In this document: positions 1-10,206 of the stretch, piece after piece | How the letters are laid out: the number at the start of each line of letters is the position of its first letter | Position numbering within the stretch: the stretch's first letter is position 1 | Assembly: GCA_028023455.1 (NCBI GenBank) | Contig: JAQFVV010000183.1 | Span: forward strand, 2,209,975-2,273,974 | Direction: 5' to 3' | DNA length: 64,000 nt | DNA from: Epiperipatus broadwayi | Taxonomy: Eukaryota > Onychophora > Udeonychophora > Euonychophora > Peripatidae | Program-made: the position numbers and the translations under genes | Notes under the pieces: generated by a model | What the model was told of the DNA's origin: nothing | The model's input: the letters and a program-made list of their open reading frames with translations, nothing else | Databases searched by the model: none

Positions 1-430
1 ATAGAGTGATGAATGGTGGGTCATGTGAAAGTCTGTGCTCATATACCCTATATATTACATATATTGATACGGATATTATAAGCCTGTATTTCAGTTATTA
101 CATAGTAAAGGTATCTGCCTATCCCTTGTATATGTATTAAATGGATTATGTCCTGGACATGAGAAGTCATATTGACTTTAGGTCAACATGGGTATGACAA
201 GAATCTCAGCCTCAGAGCAACCTTTGAGCGTTCCATCATCAGATTTTCAATTGGATGGATTGTTGAAGTGTGGATTGGATTGAAGCCTGTCCATTAAAGT
301 ATGAAGATTAGCTATCTTAATATATATCTGTGCACTTATTACATATATGCATAGAGATGATAATGTGGACCATATGAGATAGAGTGGTATGTTGTGTGAA
401 GTCTGTGCTCATATACCCTATATATTAAAT
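1..430 (+). repeat. Family A repeat cluster, edge-truncated
   Basis: Two copies of the family A end, containing GTGAAGTCTGTGCTCATA-like sequence, lie at about 10-55 and 370-425. Between them is the family A body, including CCATCATCAGATTTTCAAT and GCCTGTCCATTAAAGTATG. The same body recurs inverted at 63460-63660 and forward at 56520-56610. The hammerhead segment present in other copies is deleted here: the text passes from the GAGATGATAAT block straight to the end block. No coding content. The left boundary is cut by the window edge. Confidence 0.75.
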
Positions 431-599
431 GATTCTATGTAATTTGAATGTAATGATGGAATTTATACAATTAGAGAGGGGTGGATTATTGGTTATATTA
501 TTTCTCATTCAATGTGCTCTGTCTATATTGATTTTTTAGAAAATAGTGTTATTATTTTTCTGGTCCTTTAAAATTATTTGTTAGGTATGGTGATTGTTT

Positions 600-1190
600 G
601 TTTGTTATACAGGAATATAAATTGAAATTATTTTTTTTTATGGATTGAATGCTTTTGATTTAATAGTAAATTTACTATGGGGGGGGGGGATACATTTTAA
701 TTTGATAAGTTTAAATTTTTAGATTTAAGTGTTAATAAAGTTGATGATGTTTTATTTTGTAGTCATTTAAAAAAAGCTAAAGATTTAAGAAATATGATAA
801 GGGCAGATAGTTATCTACCTTTACTCATAAGAAACTTTGTTTATTGATTTTTTGTTATAAAAATAGAAGAATTAATAACTTTGAAAATAATAATTATATT
901 CATAGAAGTCAATTTGTTTCTGACTATATTAAGTTAGGATATAATCATGAATTTATTAAAAATATTATATTTAATACAAATATCTATAAATCTGTTAATA
1001 ATAAAGATTTAATTGATAGTGTGAATAAAGTGTTGGTTTATAAAATAGTTTTTTATTGGATGGTATGAAAATGACCTGGAATAAAAACCTGAATTTAAAT
1101 TCATTACTAAATATTTCAAAACTGTCAATTAATTGAAAATCTATTCCTGGGGTAGTTTATAAGATACCTTGCAGTTGTAATATATATATA
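600..1190 (+). pseudogene. Penelope-like element: RT C-terminal part, connector and start of endonuclease
   Basis: From 707 the + strand reads KFKFLDLSVNK and continues to a region resembling the C-terminal side of PLE reverse transcriptases. A stop and frame change occur in the T-run near 845-852, after which a 74-codon open stretch (844-1068) continues as a connector with FVSDYIKLGY. At 1146-1190 it reads PGVVYKIPCSCN, the usual entry into the PLE GIY-YIG endonuclease. The endonuclease is then split by an inserted foldback and resumes at 1811. The RT catalytic motifs are absent, so this is a 5'-truncated, frameshifted remnant. PLEs are retroelements that join an RT to a GIY-YIG nuclease; the assignment rests on the endonuclease half, and the RT-side match is weaker. 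Confidence 0.65.
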
Positions 1191-1365
1191 ATAGTAATAA
1201 TAACAAGTCAGATGTCACATGACTTATATATAGCTTGCATTTACAAATATGTAAAATTAAGAGCGTGCTAATAGCTCTAAACAAGCTTCTTTTTTTTTTT
1301 TTATTTATGATAAATGCTACTACAAGAGAAGGCATTCAAATCATTTTTATCTTGGATTGTCCCCA

Positions 1366-1406
1366 TCCCCAGACTGGTTTCGACCTATGGGTCTCTTCAG
1401 TGAGGA
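1366..1406 (-). ncRNA. Minimal hammerhead ribozyme (type I layout), intact core
   Basis: Read on the minus strand: helix I strand TCCTCA, core CTGAAGA (CUGANGA), helix II GACC/GGTC with loop CATA, core GAAA, helix III of A-U and C-G with loop CA, cleavage triplet GTC, and helix I partner TGGGGA. Helix I pairs over 6 bp with one G.U; helix II pairs perfectly over 4 bp with the expected G-C pair beside the core. All conserved core bases are present. Very short helix III is typical of hammerheads from Penelope-like elements and animal retrozymes, which are thought to work better as dimers. This is the cleanest motif in the window. Activity is inferred, not shown. Confidence 0.8.
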
Positions 1407-1646
1407 GTTGGGACATTAGATCTAAAAAACCAACTCAAGCAAAGCATTTATCTAAAAGATAATTGTTAGAAGAAAATCTGAAACTTTTAGACATCTACAT
1501 GTCTTTAAAGTCAGCTCTCCAACTGAAAAAATCATATGGGCCTGAACTTAATTCAGATACTCCATATATTAGTAGTCTTAGCTCTTTAATTTATCTTTTA
1601 GATAAATGCTTTGCTTGAGTTGGTTTTTTAGATCTAATGTCCCAAC

Positions 1647-1687
1647 TCCTCACTGAAGAGACCCATAGCTTGAAACTGGTCTGGGGA
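1647..1687 (+). ncRNA. Hammerhead motif, helix II decayed
   Basis: This is the counterpart in the other arm of the same foldback. CTGAAGA, GAAAC, GTC and the helix I strands TCCTCA/TGGGGA are kept. Helix II has changed from GACC/GGTC to GACC/GCTT, leaving a G.U pair beside the core and one mismatch. It is probably weak or inactive, unlike the partner copy at 1366-1406. Confidence 0.6.
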
Positions 1688-1810
1688 TGGGGACAATCCA
1701 AGATAAAAATGATTTGAATGCCTTCTCTTGTAGTAGCATTTATCATAAATAAAAAAATAAAAAAGAAGCTTGTTTAGAGCTATTAGCATGCTCTTAATTT
1801 TATATATATA

Positions 1811-2068
1811 TATATAAGCCAGAGTAAATTAAGTCTTAATGAAAAAGTTAAAGTTCAGAAGAATAGAATTAAAAATAGATATCAAGACTCAGCTTTGTAC
1901 ATTCATGAACTGAATGTAGTTCCTAAAATATTTGGCAGTGCAAAGATTATCTTTTATGAAAAAAGTGAATTGAAAAAAATAAAAGAAACTTTGATGATAA
2001 AATATTTTGAATATGAGGCCATTAATCTTATGAAGAGTCCTTTGATGTTAAAGGAAGTTGATTTTTGA
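1811..2068 (+). pseudogene. Penelope-like GIY-YIG endonuclease, C-terminal part
   Basis: After the inserted foldback the reading frame resumes as YISQSKLSLNEKVK and runs open to the TGA at 2066-2068. It aligns over its whole length with the endonuclease at 16543-16866: SALYIHE matches SALYVHE, KKIKETLMIKYF matches KRIKEYLLLKIY, and EAINLMKS matches EAINLFKS. The YIG glycine is replaced by serine and there is a (TA)n expansion at that point. It is cut from its N-terminal GVVYKIPC part at 1146-1190 by about 620 bp. Confidence 0.75.
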
Positions 2069-2089
2069 AGTGAATGATTGGGAAGACTA

Positions 2090-2164
2090 TTTTGATTTGT
2101 ATATATATATATGTTGTATATTTAGTTGAATTTCACTTGAGAAGATTTATTTGTTAACCACTTT
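2090..2164. other. Short AT-rich spacer
   Basis: A short (TA)n run and AT-rich DNA lie between the PLE stop and the dispersed repeat. Nothing else is seen. Confidence 0.4.
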
Positions 2165-2890
2165 ACTATCAGTTATGACTAAAAATGACACAGGCTTCAT
2201 GTTGCTCAAATTCCATCATTTTTAACGCTACGGTAAAGATTTTACCATCATTTGAAAGGTTATAATAAGTTCCGTAAGATGCTGCCCTCTCTTAAATTTT
2301 TTTACAAGTAAAAAATCAATAAAACCGATGTTGAAGGTCTAACAAAGGAAGAGGGCAGTCTGTCCTTGATGCTGAATGGCTGTTAACCATCAAGGACAAA
2401 GAAAATTGCTTGTCAATAACTAAATCGCTACGATTTCTTTTCTTTCATTTCAAAAGTGATAAATGAATGTTTTAGACCATTTTAAAAGTATTTTTTGACA
2501 TATTATAAATTATTTTGATAAAATATGCTAAAAATAAAATTATTATAGAAAAATGTAAAAGATTTTAGTAAAAATTATTTATTTTTTGGGAACGTAAAAC
2601 TGAGAAAGAAATCACTGACATCAGCAACACTTTTTAGTTGGTTATTAACGTTCATTTTAGATTTGCCGCTATTGAATATTTTTATAATTATAAATAATTT
2701 ATTTTTGAAAAAACTTTCATTCACTTTCATAATCTGACAAATTATTAATATACTTTTTATAGATGAAACTAAAGTGAATATAATATTAAAAGATGAATAT
2801 ATTTTGACATTTGGGTTTGTGAATTGACCAATTAAAAGTTTAGACTTTTACCTCACTCAGCCAATAAAATAATCAGCAAATGATAAGTTA
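2165..2890 (+). repeat. Dispersed ~730 bp repeat of unknown class, copy 1
   Basis: This stretch matches 15555-16295 in inverse orientation over almost its full length. Shared blocks include AAGATGCTGCCCTCTCTT, GGACAAAGAAAATTGCTTG, GAAATCACTGACATCAGC and TTTACCTCACTCAGCCAAT. There is no open reading frame and I see no terminal inverted repeats. Both copies lie directly beside a PLE endonuclease, so it may be the untranslated or pLTR part of that element rather than an independent repeat. Confidence 0.7.
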
Positions 2891-3570
2891 ATTAATAGAT
2901 GAATTTTAGTAAAATTTGTTGTTTTGGCTAGTAGTGTAATATTATATGAATTTTTATTTTAATATAATGATATCTATTTTTTTAATCTATTTTAAGTTTT
3001 TATTAAACTCATACATCCATATGACAGTGAAGTCAAAGTCTACCAATTCTTTGTCTAATTTATGATTTGTACTGTACAGTCAAATCAAAATATTAGTAGT
3101 CTATATTTACTGGTTATTTTATGCTAAGTTAATAATCTTAGATTTTAAACTTCTAAATATGCTACTCTGTCTCCTCCCCTCAAGTCTTGTGAGTAGTTTG
3201 ACCAAATTTCTTGGGATTTTCCATAAAAGGGAATCTGGAAAATCTATATAAATTAATATTATATATCAATACGTCTTTTAACTATGTTTACCTGCTCATA
3301 TTTACTCACACCACATATATATATAAAATAAAATGATCATTATATATTAATTAATGTAATAAAAAAATAATGAATTATAACAATAATAATATATTTTATA
3401 AATATCTATAATAAATCACATAAATACTTTGAGTTTATTTCTTAACATTCTTCAACTGTAAATCGTTTAAATTACATATATATATATTGAAACAGATATT
3501 CCTGTCCTCCTATCTGTTTCACCTTTATGTCTCCATAGAGACATCTATGCCGGTTTTAAACACTCTTTAG
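2891..3570. other. AT-rich non-coding stretch
   Basis: AT-rich sequence with several short TA and ATA runs. I see no gene, RNA or recognisable transposon here. Confidence 0.5.
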
Positions 3571-3740
3571 TACAAGTGTATATGTATCCACACAGTGGTA
3601 TATGCCTTTACACAGCTGTATATATGTTTACACAGTTGTATATATATCCACACAGCGATATATTCATTTACACAGTTATATATGTAATCACAGTTTTATA
3701 TGCATTCAAACAGTTGTATGTTTATTGTCACACATACAAG
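3571..3740 (+). repeat. Degenerate minisatellite (~20-24 bp unit)
   Basis: About eight imperfect units of the form TACACAGTTGTATATATnT follow one another. A 66-codon open frame across it is only the translation of the tandem unit. It expands from TA-rich sequence and has no flanking structure. Confidence 0.7.
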
Positions 3741-3871
3741 CACCTATAAATGATAGTGATATTAATTTTTGTATAGATATATTGCAGCATTTATATAAAT
3801 AATATATTGTATAAGGGTTATTTTATTTAGAAAATGTAGCTAAATATTCTTTAGCAAGTTTGGTTTAAATG

Positions 3872-3990
3872 AATTATAAATCACATGCGAAATTCACAGA
3901 TTGGTATTAAAACGTTTGGAATAATGGAATTATCAATTACATGCGAAATTCACAGATTGGTAATAAAACGATTTAGAATAATTCGCAAGT
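3872..3990 (+). repeat. Tandem duplication, two units of ~66 bp
   Basis: CACATGCGAAATTCACAG followed by ATTGGTAnTAAAACG occurs twice about 66 bp apart, with small differences. It is a local direct duplication in non-coding DNA. Confidence 0.7.
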
Positions 3991-4415
3991 AGGATCAGAT
4001 GGTTCCTAGGTTATTGACATTGTTCTAGAGCTCATTACAAATTCATTACGATTGTAATGAATTTCTTTTCCCAGATCAAGCCAGTAAAAGTTTGGGCAAT
4101 AAAATAAAAAAAGATCAGAGTCAAAGGAGACCGACTGCTGTAAAACTTAGAGGAAGTTTGAGTTGTGTTTTAAAATAGATAGTCCCTGGTTTTTGATCTA
4201 GGAAATATAAATATTGCAGATTTTTTAGGTTAACATTATTCTTTAGCTTGCTTTCCTGTAAATTATTGTGGAGACCAGAATCCAAAATGATCGAGTAAAA
4301 TAATATGTTTACTGGCTCTTTAGCCAGATGGCTACTCTCAGTTCCTCTAAACATACCTTTGAATAGACTTTCCAGCAACCTGCATGGGGAATATGAAGAA
4401 ATTTAACCTATCTGA

Positions 4416-4508
4416 AAGGCCACTGAAGATTATGATGCTGTCAGATGCCCTATTCCAGCCACTATCATTGATATACGCTTCAAGTCCAACCAAGGAGGCA
4501 GAGAGATG
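4416..4508 (+). other. Possible isolated exon, unrecognised
   Basis: The frame starting AAG GCC ACT is open from 4416 past a GT at 4509 and reads EDYDAVRCPIPATI and then IDIRFKSNQGGREM. Base composition is less AT-rich than its surroundings and the peptide is not low-complexity. A GTAATA could act as donor; upstream AGs exist but the polypyrimidine tract is poor. I do not recognise the protein. It could equally be a relic of a transposon gene or chance. Confidence 0.2.
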
Positions 4509-4519
4509 GTAATAATTTT

Positions 4520-5385
4520 AAAAAACTGCAGTATGAACTTTAATCTATAAATTCTTATAACACTTTAAAAAGAACGTTCTATCTAAATTATCAAAACTCT
4601 TTAATTTTTACCCTCTTATAAAAAGAAACTATCAATCTGTGTAACTTTATATATAATGTAAAAGAAAAAAAAATCACTTACTTTAATTTTATAAACTGCT
4701 GAAATCTTTTATGAATTAAAAGATTTCATATTTTTTTATACTCATTAAATGTCCGAAATTTATTCTCTTCAATTCCTACAAACTAACGGTCTTGCCTAAT
4801 TTCAGTAATTTTAATATTTTGTTTAAATGCATTTTGTTATGTTTAATATGTGATAATATGCTCAGATTTCGAAGCAATGAAACTAAGTAAGTAATTTATA
4901 AAGGAGATAATTGTAATCTTCACTTAGACATTTTAAAAGCATTGTTTATTTTATTGAATCATTGTTTCGAAATTATAATATTGGTAATAAACGAATGCGC
5001 TAACTACTCATCATTATCATAGTTATATATATATATATATTGTAAAATCGTATTTTTTCAAGGTTTGCTTAACCGATCTTATATTATAACCTTTGATATC
5101 TATTAGTTGGAAGGGGATATATATATATATTGTCTAGAGATGATAAAGTATATTGGCTAATGTTTGTATTAAGTCCCATCGAATATACTTTCCCTCCTTA
5201 ATTAAGAATATTTATATGCAGATTCAGGATCTTAACTAGATTATTTTTATGTAGTTTAAGCCCATTTTATTAGCATACTTATAATGCTAATTTTAAGAAC
5301 TGTTTTGAATTAGCTTGACAGATAAAAGCTATCTGTTTTAGGCGCAATTAATTATATGCATACTTATTGCTTTATATATATATTG
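4520..5385. other. AT-rich non-coding stretch
   Basis: Contains two short (AT)n runs near 5022-5040 and 5119-5132. No gene or recognisable repeat is seen. Confidence 0.5.
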
Positions 5386-5645
5386 CGTGCATTGCGGGTG
5401 TGTTTTTATATAGTACACTTATATGTGTTACGTTTTGCTGCCTCTGACAAGGGTTCACGGTAACAAACCACCCCTTTATTTAGTTCAGGTTATGGCTATC
5501 TTCATTAGAACTGGAGCATGCGGACCCAGATTTTTCCTAAAGCCAATCCGACTTCCTGAACTTTACGTTCATATATCAATAGCAGCAAACCGTCGGTCTC
5601 AGAGCAAACCGAGCATTTGATGCTGAAGCTCTTGAATAATCACTC
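5386..5645. other. Less AT-rich island of unknown nature
   Basis: This segment has clearly more GC and several CpGs (for example GCATGCGGACCC and AACCGTCGGTCTC) than the flanking kilobases. A 65-codon + strand open frame spans 5423-5620, but it has no recognised domain and no convincing splice or start context. It may be the remnant of a younger repeat or an exon. Confidence 0.3.
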
Positions 5646-8360
5646 ACTCGCACTGCAAGTTTATTTCTTTAATATTTTATATAGCGCCATAGCATATATA
5701 TGTGAACCTAATGGTAACCAGTTCTTTTTCCCATAGTAATTAATCATTCAGCTTTAGACTGGAGTTTGAATCTGGGTTATCAGGTTGAATCTGCATCATA
5801 CTGAGTTTACTTAGTTGCTCATTTAATTAATATATATAACAGCCATTAAAACTGGCTGTACTCATCATCATCTCTACTAAAGTATCAACTTCTAACTTAA
5901 GCAAGTCAAATTCATAAGATGAGCATATTAAATAATTAGGCATGACCTCTATAACTCACACACACATGTATTGTAATATGTTTAAAAGGGAACAGATGTA
6001 CTTGATAACAGTCCCAACTATTGTAACATGCTTGCCTGTATTGAATACCTTGTGAAGATTATACAATCCCTGCCATTATGATATTTTATGTTAGATCATT
6101 TGTTATTGTTTTAATAAATCTTTTTAAATATAAACTGTTGTATATCTTTCTTGCTCAGACTCTAGATCAAGCCAAACCACAGTATCTTATCCAATCCATA
6201 GTATTTTATCCAATCCAGTATATTATTAAATGTCACAGTTCATTACTCCAATTTCTTAATGAGTTTATATGCTATATGTGTATGTCTGGTAGTTAAGATT
6301 AATAGAGTGTTGAGTGTTATATATCACTTATTTAGTTAGGTTAGTAATGACCTTAAGTCTCATGTTTCTACCTGTTCTATGTCGGCTCGCGGTTAAATGA
6401 GGACTGAGTGTAGCCCCAGGAATGTCACTCATAAGGTGTTAAATTTGGAGTACTGGCAGATGAGTTGGAGTTTGGTCAGATTAGAGGTCTCAACCACCTC
6501 ACTCCGGTCAGCTTTGGTATATTTTGCTTGGGCTCTGAATTTTGTTGCATGAGTGTACAAATCTGACTGTTACAATATATAGTAATAGTATAAAATAAAA
6601 ATATGAATAAATAAATATAAAATTATCTATAATGTTGGACACCAAGTTGTAATAAAATAAAATAAAATAAATCAATAATTCAAATGAATTAATATGCATA
6701 ATATGCTGGATGCCAAAAATGTAATAGAATAAATAATTATCTTAGCTTAACAGGATAGTTATTAACAAAACATTAGCCTAACTTTTACTAATCATTTAGT
6801 TACTATAGCAACAAAATATAACTGATTAACTATTCTCAGGCTAATTATACTATGCCATATGATAAAGCACCATAATGTAATAATATAAATAAATAAATCA
6901 GTAAATATTAAACAAACCTCACATTTACAAGTTCAAAATGTAATAATACTTATCTCTGATAAAAGGACTTATTTAGATTACATTTGGATTGCTAAATATA
7001 ATGTTAATAAAATGAACAAAACATGCAAAATGTTTATTTAATAAATCTGGCTAGCTAATAATATAATAAAAGACATTTTACAGGTTCGTTCATGTTAAAA
7101 AATTTAAATATAAATATACCTACATTTCGACTTGATCACACAAGTCATCTACAAGTCTAATAATATAATATATACTCAATTTAAAAATCTTATATACAGA
7201 TACTCTTAAAGTTTATATTAATGTTAAGTGTAATAATTTAATTACCAAAGATCATGGAGAATCAATTTAAGTAACAAAATAATAATTTATTAACATAATA
7301 ATAATTAAATATATATAATTAAATATCAAATAAAATATTTCTTATTGAGTAATTTAATCCTGTATTAATAACCATTTAACTCTTTCTATGTGTTATATGG
7401 CTTTACAAATGTAATTTGTCATGTGATGTGAATGATATGCTAAGAAAAACCAAAAATAAAGATTATAATAGCATAAATATTGCCAAATAAATACATAAAA
7501 ATATATTTTCAAAATTTAATAAGTATGTTTAATTTACTTATTTTCTTATCATAATAAATATAAGCTTATTAATTTACACATGTAAAATATTATATTATAA
7601 ATGTTTATTAAATATGCAATTTCATTAATATCACCCATAAATATTTATACATGGAAATCTATTTTCTTTTTAATACGATTGAAGAAATCAAACAAACAAA
7701 CTTTTATTTAAATAAATACGGGGAAAATAGAGTGGGGATGGAAAGAGAAGATAAAATGGCTAACAGGTTTCTCTGGACAATAATGGCTGAGAGATTCCTG
7801 ACTCCGAAAAAGAAGTCACAGTGCATCACATTGCATCGCTGCTGTCTTCGTTTTGATTTTGGAAATAATAATAAAAAACATATAATTCTCTAACCTTTTT
7901 TTTACACATTTTTTTCTTTACAAGATATTTATAAAATATTATTTATTTCAGAAGATTAATTCAGATTTAAGTAGGTATATTTACTTTTAATTAATTAAAA
8001 AAATTAATATTAACCAAATTTTACCTTGTAAATGTAATATATATTTTTCTTAGTAAAAACAAGGTTGTGAATTTGATTCCAAATGGAACCTTTTTTTTTT
8101 TTTAATTGTTAAAAATTCAAAAAATGGGCATTCAACAGAAACACTCACAGGATAGGTTAATATAAAAGCATTTAAATAGATTATAATTATGTGAATCTGT
8201 TCATCTGTTGTTGTTTTTTTAAATTGTGGCTGAAGTAATAAATAAGCAATCTGACATACAAAGATACCAATATAAAATCTATGCTTCATTTGTTATTGAA
8301 ATAAATCTTTAATAGAGAAGATTTGAAATACCAGGCACTCTTATACCTGGAGCCCAATTA
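5646..8360. other. Long AT-rich non-coding stretch
   Basis: Mostly AT-rich unique-looking DNA with TAAAATAA-type runs. A slightly GC-richer patch at 6360-6560 (contains TCGGCTCGCGG) matches nothing else in the window. Short open frames at 6078-6296 and 7651-7893 show no family signature. No RNA gene seen. Confidence 0.5.
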
Positions 8361-8363
8361 TAA

Positions 8364-8566
8364 ATATAGGGGATTTGAACTCAGACTTTCAAGCTGCCTC
8401 AACCACACTATTTCATATTACTGATACACATGACCACAACACATGCAGATTATTACACATGTGATTATTTATCTTTTCTGCATGTGTGTGGTCATGAGTG
8501 TCAGTAGTATGATATAGTATGGCTGGTTGAAGTGGCTTGAAAGTCTGAGTTCAAATCCCCTATATT
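8364..8566. repeat. Family A-type short palindrome
   Basis: About 200 bp with inverted ends. The left end reads AGGGGATTTGAACTCAGAC and the right end is its reverse complement, TCTGAGTTCAAATCCCCT. The inner blocks ATTACTGATACACATGACC and GGTCATGAGTGTCAGTAGT are also inverse copies. The ends match those of the family A copies at 17246, 42868 and 56308. The central hammerhead part of family A is missing, so this is a deletion derivative. Confidence 0.75.
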
Positions 8567-9084
8567 TTAATACAGAATCATATTTTTTAAAAGAAAATTA
8601 CTGTATAGAAAGTTGTAGTTTTCTCCTAGTTTAAGGATAAGGGTAATTTCTTTTGTTATGAATATTATTAAACTCTGACCATGTGTTGTTGTTTTTTTAC
8701 TTTTGACTGATATAATAATTTACTTTTTTTAAAAAAAACCTTTCCTGATATAATAATTTAGTAATCTATTATTAGAATATTTCCACCTTATGAAATTTAT
8801 CAGTTTCATTTGCTATTGGAATAATTCTAGTATAGGAGTTACACTTTTTTTGTTTTTGAAATACTGTATACTGGCAGTTGGAAAATTTATATTCAATATT
8901 AAATTTATATAGCTTAAGAATAAGTTTAATTTCTTTATAAAAATGTATTAAAGATAGAAAACTGATCATACAATTTTTCTTTTTAAATGTTTGCTAAATA
9001 AGAAGTGATTTGACATTAATATTTATTTTAACATTTTGTTTTTCATTTATTATAAGAATTTAATTCTAACATAAATTCATACCA

Positions 9085-9260
9085 ACTACTGCAATTGTTG
9101 TCTGTTAAGAAACGACACCAAACGTAAAGTAAAAGAAGCATGCTATATAGCAAGCAATCTTACATCAGACAATAGACACTAAACATGCTTTTCTCTCTTT
9201 TGAAAATGGTCTTTTTAATCACTTTGCATTAATTTGCATATATTTGCATACTACATTTGT
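9085..9260 (+). pseudogene. Penelope-like endonuclease C-terminal relic (second lineage)
   Basis: One frame reads RNDTKRKVKEACYIASN and then ends at a TAA near 9180. The pattern NDTK.K.KEA..IA is shared with the minus-strand relic at 46930-47075 (NDTKCKLKEALHIAKDKN). The following DNA (TTTGAAAATGGTCTTTTTAA) also matches that locus. Basic KEA.YI helices occur at the end of PLE GIY-YIG endonucleases. It differs from the endonuclease at 16543, so it would be another PLE lineage. Only about 30 codons survive. Confidence 0.45.
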
Positions 9261-9379
9261 ATAGTTCTCAACACTTTAGTAGCGTTGATTATGGAAGCAT
9301 AAAGCCTTCAAAAAGTGCTCAGCTCATTAAATTGCAGAGTATTATTTGCTTTTACAAACTTCATTACCTATTTCACTCC

Positions 9380-9790
9380 TGAATAGAAATCTCCTCCCTG
9401 GAGAGTAATTTGACGCTGAATGGCCTGCATCCCTTTGTGATAACTCATCTTGTTCTGCATGATTATTGCCCAGATCCTGAGTTGTTATGGAAGTAAACTC
9501 CAATAGGAAGGGTCAGCTTGGTCATGTGGAGCATGGACAAAAAATTAGACCTATCACTGAACTATATGAGACATGCAAGTGTGGTCATCTATATCAACAA
9601 GATACTATTCCGGACTCGTTCCTTGCTGATATGCTTCATATTAGTCCTTTTAGCTAATGTCAAACAAGATATCAATATTGAGCTTTCATCCCCCTGATTA
9701 TTATGTAATATATCCTATGTTTAACTATTATCATATATTGTAACCAAATTTCTGAATAAAATTCTATATTTTATAAAAAATATAAAAAAA
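9380..9790 (+). other. Possible 3' end of a retrocopy or retroelement
   Basis: A less AT-rich stretch (9400-9690) is followed by GAATAAAATTC at about 9757 and then an A-rich tail near 9775-9791. That order (unique sequence, polyadenylation signal, A-rich tail) resembles a reverse-transcribed transcript. Fragments such as RPITELYETCKCGHLYQQ are open in one frame, but I recognise no protein family. Confidence 0.3.
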
Positions 9791-9894
9791 ACTTCATTAC
9801 TTGTGTGCAAAGCACATATATATGTTATCTCGACTGTACAAAAAATTAGAAAAAATTATTGCAGTTAGAAAACTATCGTATGGTTTTTCTTTAA

Positions 9895-10070
9895 ATATAT
9901 ATAATCAAAATTACTCCAAATTCACAACTCAACCAGACTAGACATAAAATAAACTCTAAAACCTAACCGGGTTCACATCTACAGGCAGATTTCTCAAGGG
10001 TAAAGAATTAATGGTTTCACTGCTACAAGCAAAGAAACTATTGATTGTGTTTTAGAATATATTTTTTGGC
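9895..10070. repeat. PLE 3'-flank repeat, inverted partial copies
   Basis: CTCAACCAGACTAG and the block around TGGTTTCACTGCTACAAGC match 15385-15480, and inversely the DNA directly downstream of the PLE endonuclease stop at 16895-17000. A partial inverse copy follows (GTGTTTTAGAATAT then TTTTTGGCTAGTTTGGTT). It is therefore a solo piece of the 3' region of that PLE. Confidence 0.6.
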
Positions 10071-10088
10071 TAGTTTGGTTAAATTAAG

Positions 10089-10206
10089 AATTTTTTTTCC
10101 ATATGTCATAGCATCGGCCAGGAGACGAACCCGTATCAACCATCTACAACCAACTGCTTGCTTGCAAGGCATCTGCACTGACCTCTCGGCTAACAACGCT
10201 TGATAA
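10089..10206 (-). mobile_element. tRNA-derived SINE (family S)
   Basis: On the minus strand: GCGTTGTTAGCCGAGAGGTC (box A region), GCAAGCAAGCAG in the anticodon-like region, then ACGGGTTCGTCTCC (box B), then the GATGCTATGACATATGG end and an A-tail. The head resembles a tRNA of leucine/serine type. Seven further copies occur in the window. Insertion is into the PLE 3'-flank repeat. Confidence 0.8.

Larger units (their letters stand above)
1191..1810. mobile_element. Foldback element (family B') with hammerhead motifs, inserted in the PLE endonuclease
   Basis: Two arms of about 200 bp are inverted copies: 1250-1465 and 1588-1802. Both contain the AAGAGCnTGCTAATAGCTCT end block, the GCATTTATCATAAAT block and the GGACAATCCAAGATAAAAATG block. 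The spacer between them is about 120 bp. Each arm carries a hammerhead motif, in opposite orientation. The element lies inside a TA-rich stretch that in the intact PLE homologue at 16580-16600 is the codons for VYIGQS, so it interrupts a coding domain. No protein is encoded; the short ORFs within the arms are by-products of the palindrome. Confidence 0.7.

Noticed and set aside
3602-3802. 66-codon open frame rich in Y, I, H and C
   Set aside because: It is the translation of a tandem TACACAGTTGTATATA-type unit; composition is explained by the minisatellite.
5423-5620. 65-codon + strand ORF in the GC-richer island
   Set aside because: No start or splice context and no recognisable domain; the island is noted but not called as a gene.
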